From positions 1 through 44,401 of the forward strand of contig UQYF01000023.1 in assembly GCA_900545175.1 (NCBI GenBank): a stretch of 44,401 bases of DNA. Reading direction: 5' to 3'. The position numbers were made by a program, and so were the translations under genes. This document shows, one piece after another, positions 42,183 through 44,401 of this stretch. The notes beneath the pieces are model-generated. The model saw nothing but the letters and a program-made list of their open reading frames with translations. It ran no database searches and was not told where the DNA came from. The stretch comes from an uncultured Eubacteriales bacterium. GTDB taxonomy: Bacteria > Bacillota > Clostridia > Lachnospirales > Lachnospiraceae. The stretch's first letter is position 1. Every line of letters starts with the position of its first letter.

Positions 42183-42668
42183 ATGGCAAAGAAGATAGTC
42201 ATGACCTACGAAGGAATGAAAAAGCTTCAGGACGAGTTACAGAGTTTAAAAGTAGATAGACGTAAGGATGTTGCAAAAAAGCTTCAGGAGGCAAGAGAGC
42301 AGGGCGACTTATCAGAGAACGCAGAGTATGATGCAGCTAAGGATGAGCAGCGTGACATAGAAGCAAGAATAGATGAATTAGAGGCAATTCTTAAAAATGT
42401 TGAGGTTGTTGTAAGCGATGATGTAGATATCGACAAGATAAGCATAGGCTGCACAGTAGAGCTTCTTGATGTTGAGTATGATGAGACATTAGAGTATAAG
42501 ATTGTAGGTTCTACAGAGGCAAGCAGTCTCAGCGGTTATATTTCCAATGAGTCACCTCTTGGAAAGGCACTTATCGGAGCAAAGGTAGGACAGACAATAA
42601 CAGTTGCAGCTCCTTCAGGTGATGTTGATTACAAGATTTTATCAATCAGAAGATCAGAGAGCAACTAA
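42183..42668 (+). CDS. greA: Transcript cleavage factor GreA
   Basis: Rescues backtracked RNA polymerase by stimulating cleavage of the nascent RNA. It has 161 residues: an N-terminal antiparallel coiled coil (MTYEGMKKLQDELQSLKV, GDLSENAEYDAAKDEQ) whose tip carries the acidic residues that enter the polymerase channel, and a C-terminal FKBP-like domain (VGSTEASSLSGYISNESPLG, KALIGAKVGQTITVAAPSG). ATG 42183 is chosen over GTG 42159 because AGGTG at 42171-42175 is well spaced and family members start MAKKIVMTYEG. lysS starts 27 nt after the stop, so they form one transcript. Confidence 0.96.
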   Translation: MAKKIVMTYEGMKKLQDELQSLKVDRRKDVAKKLQEAREQGDLSENAEYDAAKDEQRDIEARIDELEAILKNVEVVVSDDVDIDKISIGCTVELLDVEYDETLEYKIVGSTEASSLSGYISNESPLGKALIGAKVGQTITVAAPSGDVDYKILSIRRSESN

Positions 42669-42695
42669 AGCATATTTCTGCAAGGAGGACAAAAC

Positions 42696-44401
42696 GTGGC
42701 AGAACAGAATAATCCAAAGGCACAGGAGAATGTCTCCAGCCAGAATATTAATGAATTAATAAGAGTAAGAAGAGAGAAGCTTGCCGCATTACAGGAAGCA
42801 GGCAAGGATCCTTTTACTATAACTAAGTATAATCAGACTCATCACACAGATGAGGTTAAGAGCCTTTACAATGACCATGAAGCTAAGCTTCTCGCCGGCA
42901 GAGTAAGACCTTCAACAGAAGGACTTGATGAGCAGCAGGCAAAGGATGTTATCAACGAGGATTACAACGAGAGAAGAGCAATTATGGATGCAAGCCCTAT
43001 CGAAGTTTCCATCGCCGGACGTATGATGTTCAAGCGTGTAATGGGTAAGGCTTCATTCTGCAACATTGCCGATTTAAAGGGAAATATACAGGTATATGTT
43101 GCAAAGGATGCTGTTGGCGATGAGTCATATGCTGACTTTAAGAAGTCTGATATCGGTGATATTTTTGGTATCAAGGGCTATGTATTCAGAACAAAGACAG
43201 ATGAGATTTCTATCCATGCGGAGGAAGTAACACTTCTTTCTAAGTCACTTCAGGTTCTTCCGGAGAAGTTCCACGGAATTACCGATACAGATACAAGATA
43301 CCGCCAGAGATATGTTGACCTTATAATGAACCCGGATGTCAAGGATACATTTGTAAAGCGTTCGAAGGTTATAAGCACAGTGCGACGCTATCTCGATGCA
43401 CAGGGCTTTATGGAGGTTGAGACTCCTATGCTCGTAGCTAACGCAGGTGGTGCGGCTGCAAGACCGTTCGAGACACATTTTAATGCGCTCGATGAGGATC
43501 TTAAGCTTCGTATCTCACTTGAGTTATATTTAAAGAGATTAATCGTAGGCGGAATGGAGCGTGTATATGAGATTGGACGTGTATTCCGTAACGAAGGACT
43601 TGATACAAGACATAACCCTGAGTTCACACTCATGGAGTTATATCAGGCATATACAGACTACCATGGCATGATGGATCTGACAGAGAACCTATACCGCTAT
43701 GTTGCCAAGGAAGTAACAGGTTCCGAGATTCTCACATACGGCGAGAATGTAATGGATTTATCTAAGCCATTTGAGAGAATCACAATGGTTGACGCTGTTA
43801 AGAAGTACTCAGGTGTAGATTTCAACGAAATTCACACACTTGAGGGGGCGAGAGCCGTTGCGAAGGAGAAGAACGTAGCATTTGAGGAGCGCCATAAGAA
43901 GGGCGATATTCTCAACCTCTTCTTCGAGGAGTTCGTTGAAGAGCACTTAATTCAGCCTACCTTCGTTATGGACCATCCGATTGAGATTTCTCCGCTCACC
44001 AAGAAGAAGCCGGAGAATCCGGAGTATGTAGAGCGTTTTGAGTTCTTCATGAACGGCTGGGAGATGGCAAATGCTTACTCAGAGCTCAACGACCCTATCG
44101 ACCAGAGAGCACGTTTTGCAGCTCAGGAGGAGCTCTTTGCGGCAGGAGATGACGAAGCTAACCACACAGATGAAGATTTCTTAAATGCATTAAGCATCGG
44201 TATGCCACCTACGGGCGGAATCGGCTTCGGTATCGACAGAATGGTAATGATGATGACTAACAGCCCTGCGATAAGAGATGTTTTATTGTTCCCGACGATG
44301 AAGAGCATCGGTGGCGTAAAGGCTGAAAATGGCGTAAGTTCTAAGCCTTCAGAAGAGGTAAAAGCTGAGCCAGAGAAGATTGATTTCTCTAATGTAAAGA
44401 T
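42696..44401 (+). CDS. lysS: Lysyl-tRNA synthetase (class II), 3' end outside window, with C-terminal extension
   Basis: Charges tRNA-Lys. The frame opens at GTG 42696 (MAEQNNPKAQEN), with AAGGAGG at 42681-42687, and runs off the window after 568 codons. The N-terminal OB-fold anticodon domain (VSIAGRMMFKRVMGKASFCN) is followed by the class II core: motif 2 EIGRVFRNEGLDTRHNPEFT and motif 3 TGGIGFGIDRMVMMM. The standard enzyme (about 490-500 residues) ends shortly after VLLFPTMK, reached here near residue 536. The frame continues with a Glu/Lys/Ser-rich linker (KAENGVSSKPSEEVKAEPEK) and IDFSNVK, so an extra domain lies beyond the edge. Confidence 0.95.
   Translation, partial: MAEQNNPKAQENVSSQNINELIRVRREKLAALQEAGKDPFTITKYNQTHHTDEVKSLYNDHEAKLLAGRVRPSTEGLDEQQAKDVINEDYNERRAIMDASPIEVSIAGRMMFKRVMGKASFCNIADLKGNIQVYVAKDAVGDESYADFKKSDIGDIFGIKGYVFRTKTDEISIHAEEVTLLSKSLQVLPEKFHGITDTDTRYRQRYVDLIMNPDVKDTFVKRSKVISTVRRYLDAQGFMEVETPMLVANAGGAAARPFETHFNALDEDLKLRISLELYLKRLIVGGMERVYEIGRVFRNEGLDTRHNPEFTLMELYQAYTDYHGMMDLTENLYRYVAKEVTGSEILTYGENVMDLSKPFERITMVDAVKKYSGVDFNEIHTLEGARAVAKEKNVAFEERHKKGDILNLFFEEFVEEHLIQPTFVMDHPIEISPLTKKKPENPEYVERFEFFMNGWEMANAYSELNDPIDQRARFAAQEELFAAGDDEANHTDEDFLNALSIGMPPTGGIGFGIDRMVMMMTNSPAIRDVLLFPTMKSIGGVKAENGVSSKPSEEVKAEPEKIDFSNVK

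Noticed and set aside
1..44401. tRNA/rRNA genes, CRISPR arrays, transposases, phage genes
   Set aside because: No candidates were seen on either strand; repeated codons such as GAGAAG in coiled-coil genes are not repeats of interest.

Overview
The window looks like chromosome of a Lachnospiraceae-type anaerobe (Clostridia, Bacillota). The reasons are strong AGGAGG-like Shine-Dalgarno sites, moderate-to-low GC with ATA/AGA-rich codon use, consensus sigma-A promoters, an hprK-murB-rapZ-whiA-HPr block, dusB-greA-lysS order, coaX, a DUF1846 protein and a YhaO/YhaN pair. No species name can be assigned from sequence alone. I see no rRNA or tRNA genes, CRISPR array, prophage or intact insertion sequence. 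The gene set is essentially core genome, with a few odd pieces embedded.

Layout. 1-4.6 kb: the 3' part of gdhA, a divergent ClC transporter and a single-gene AAA ATPase/TOPRIM protein of the OLD type. 4.6-10.1 kb: a MurJ/SpoVB-type flippase (minus strand) divergent from the yhaO-yhaN nuclease/ATPase operon. 10.2-14.1 kb: small membrane proteins, an ECF-transporter S component, and a P-loop kinase fused in frame to a GNAT acetyltransferase. 14.1-14.7 kb: a gene-free stretch with a terminator and a palindromic element of about 220 bp that has a perfect 28-bp core stem. 14.7-18.1 kb (minus): pyrG and a DUF1846 gene. 18.4-23.5 kb: ftsH, a hydrophilic unknown protein and uvrC. 23.5-31.3 kb: hprK, murB, rapZ, whiA, an HPr paralogue with Glu at the phospho-His position, and dnaE. 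31.4-34.6 kb: pfkA, a SpoU/TrmH RNA methyltransferase and a secreted SleB-type cell-wall hydrolase. 34.7-37.2 kb: NfeD, an SPFH protein, a tiny stand-alone FakA-like domain and TraX. 37.4-38.8 kb: argF and a small membrane protein. 38.9-44.4 kb: birA, a small unknown, coaX, dusB, greA and lysS, the last cut by the window end with a C-terminal extension.

How the genes work together. HprK and the Crh-like HPr form a carbon-status signalling pair, set in one block with RapZ, WhiA and MurB (wall precursor and division control). pfkA supplies glycolytic flux. YhaO/YhaN, UvrC, DnaE and the OLD-like protein act on DNA. FtsH and the NfeD/SPFH pair act in membrane quality control. The candidates for something undescribed are the palindromic element, the Glu15 HPr, the kinase-GNAT fusion that keeps an internal ribosome binding site, the stand-alone FakA-type domain, and the Cys-cluster OLD/TOPRIM protein. 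Functions are assigned by recognising motifs from memory; no database search was possible.
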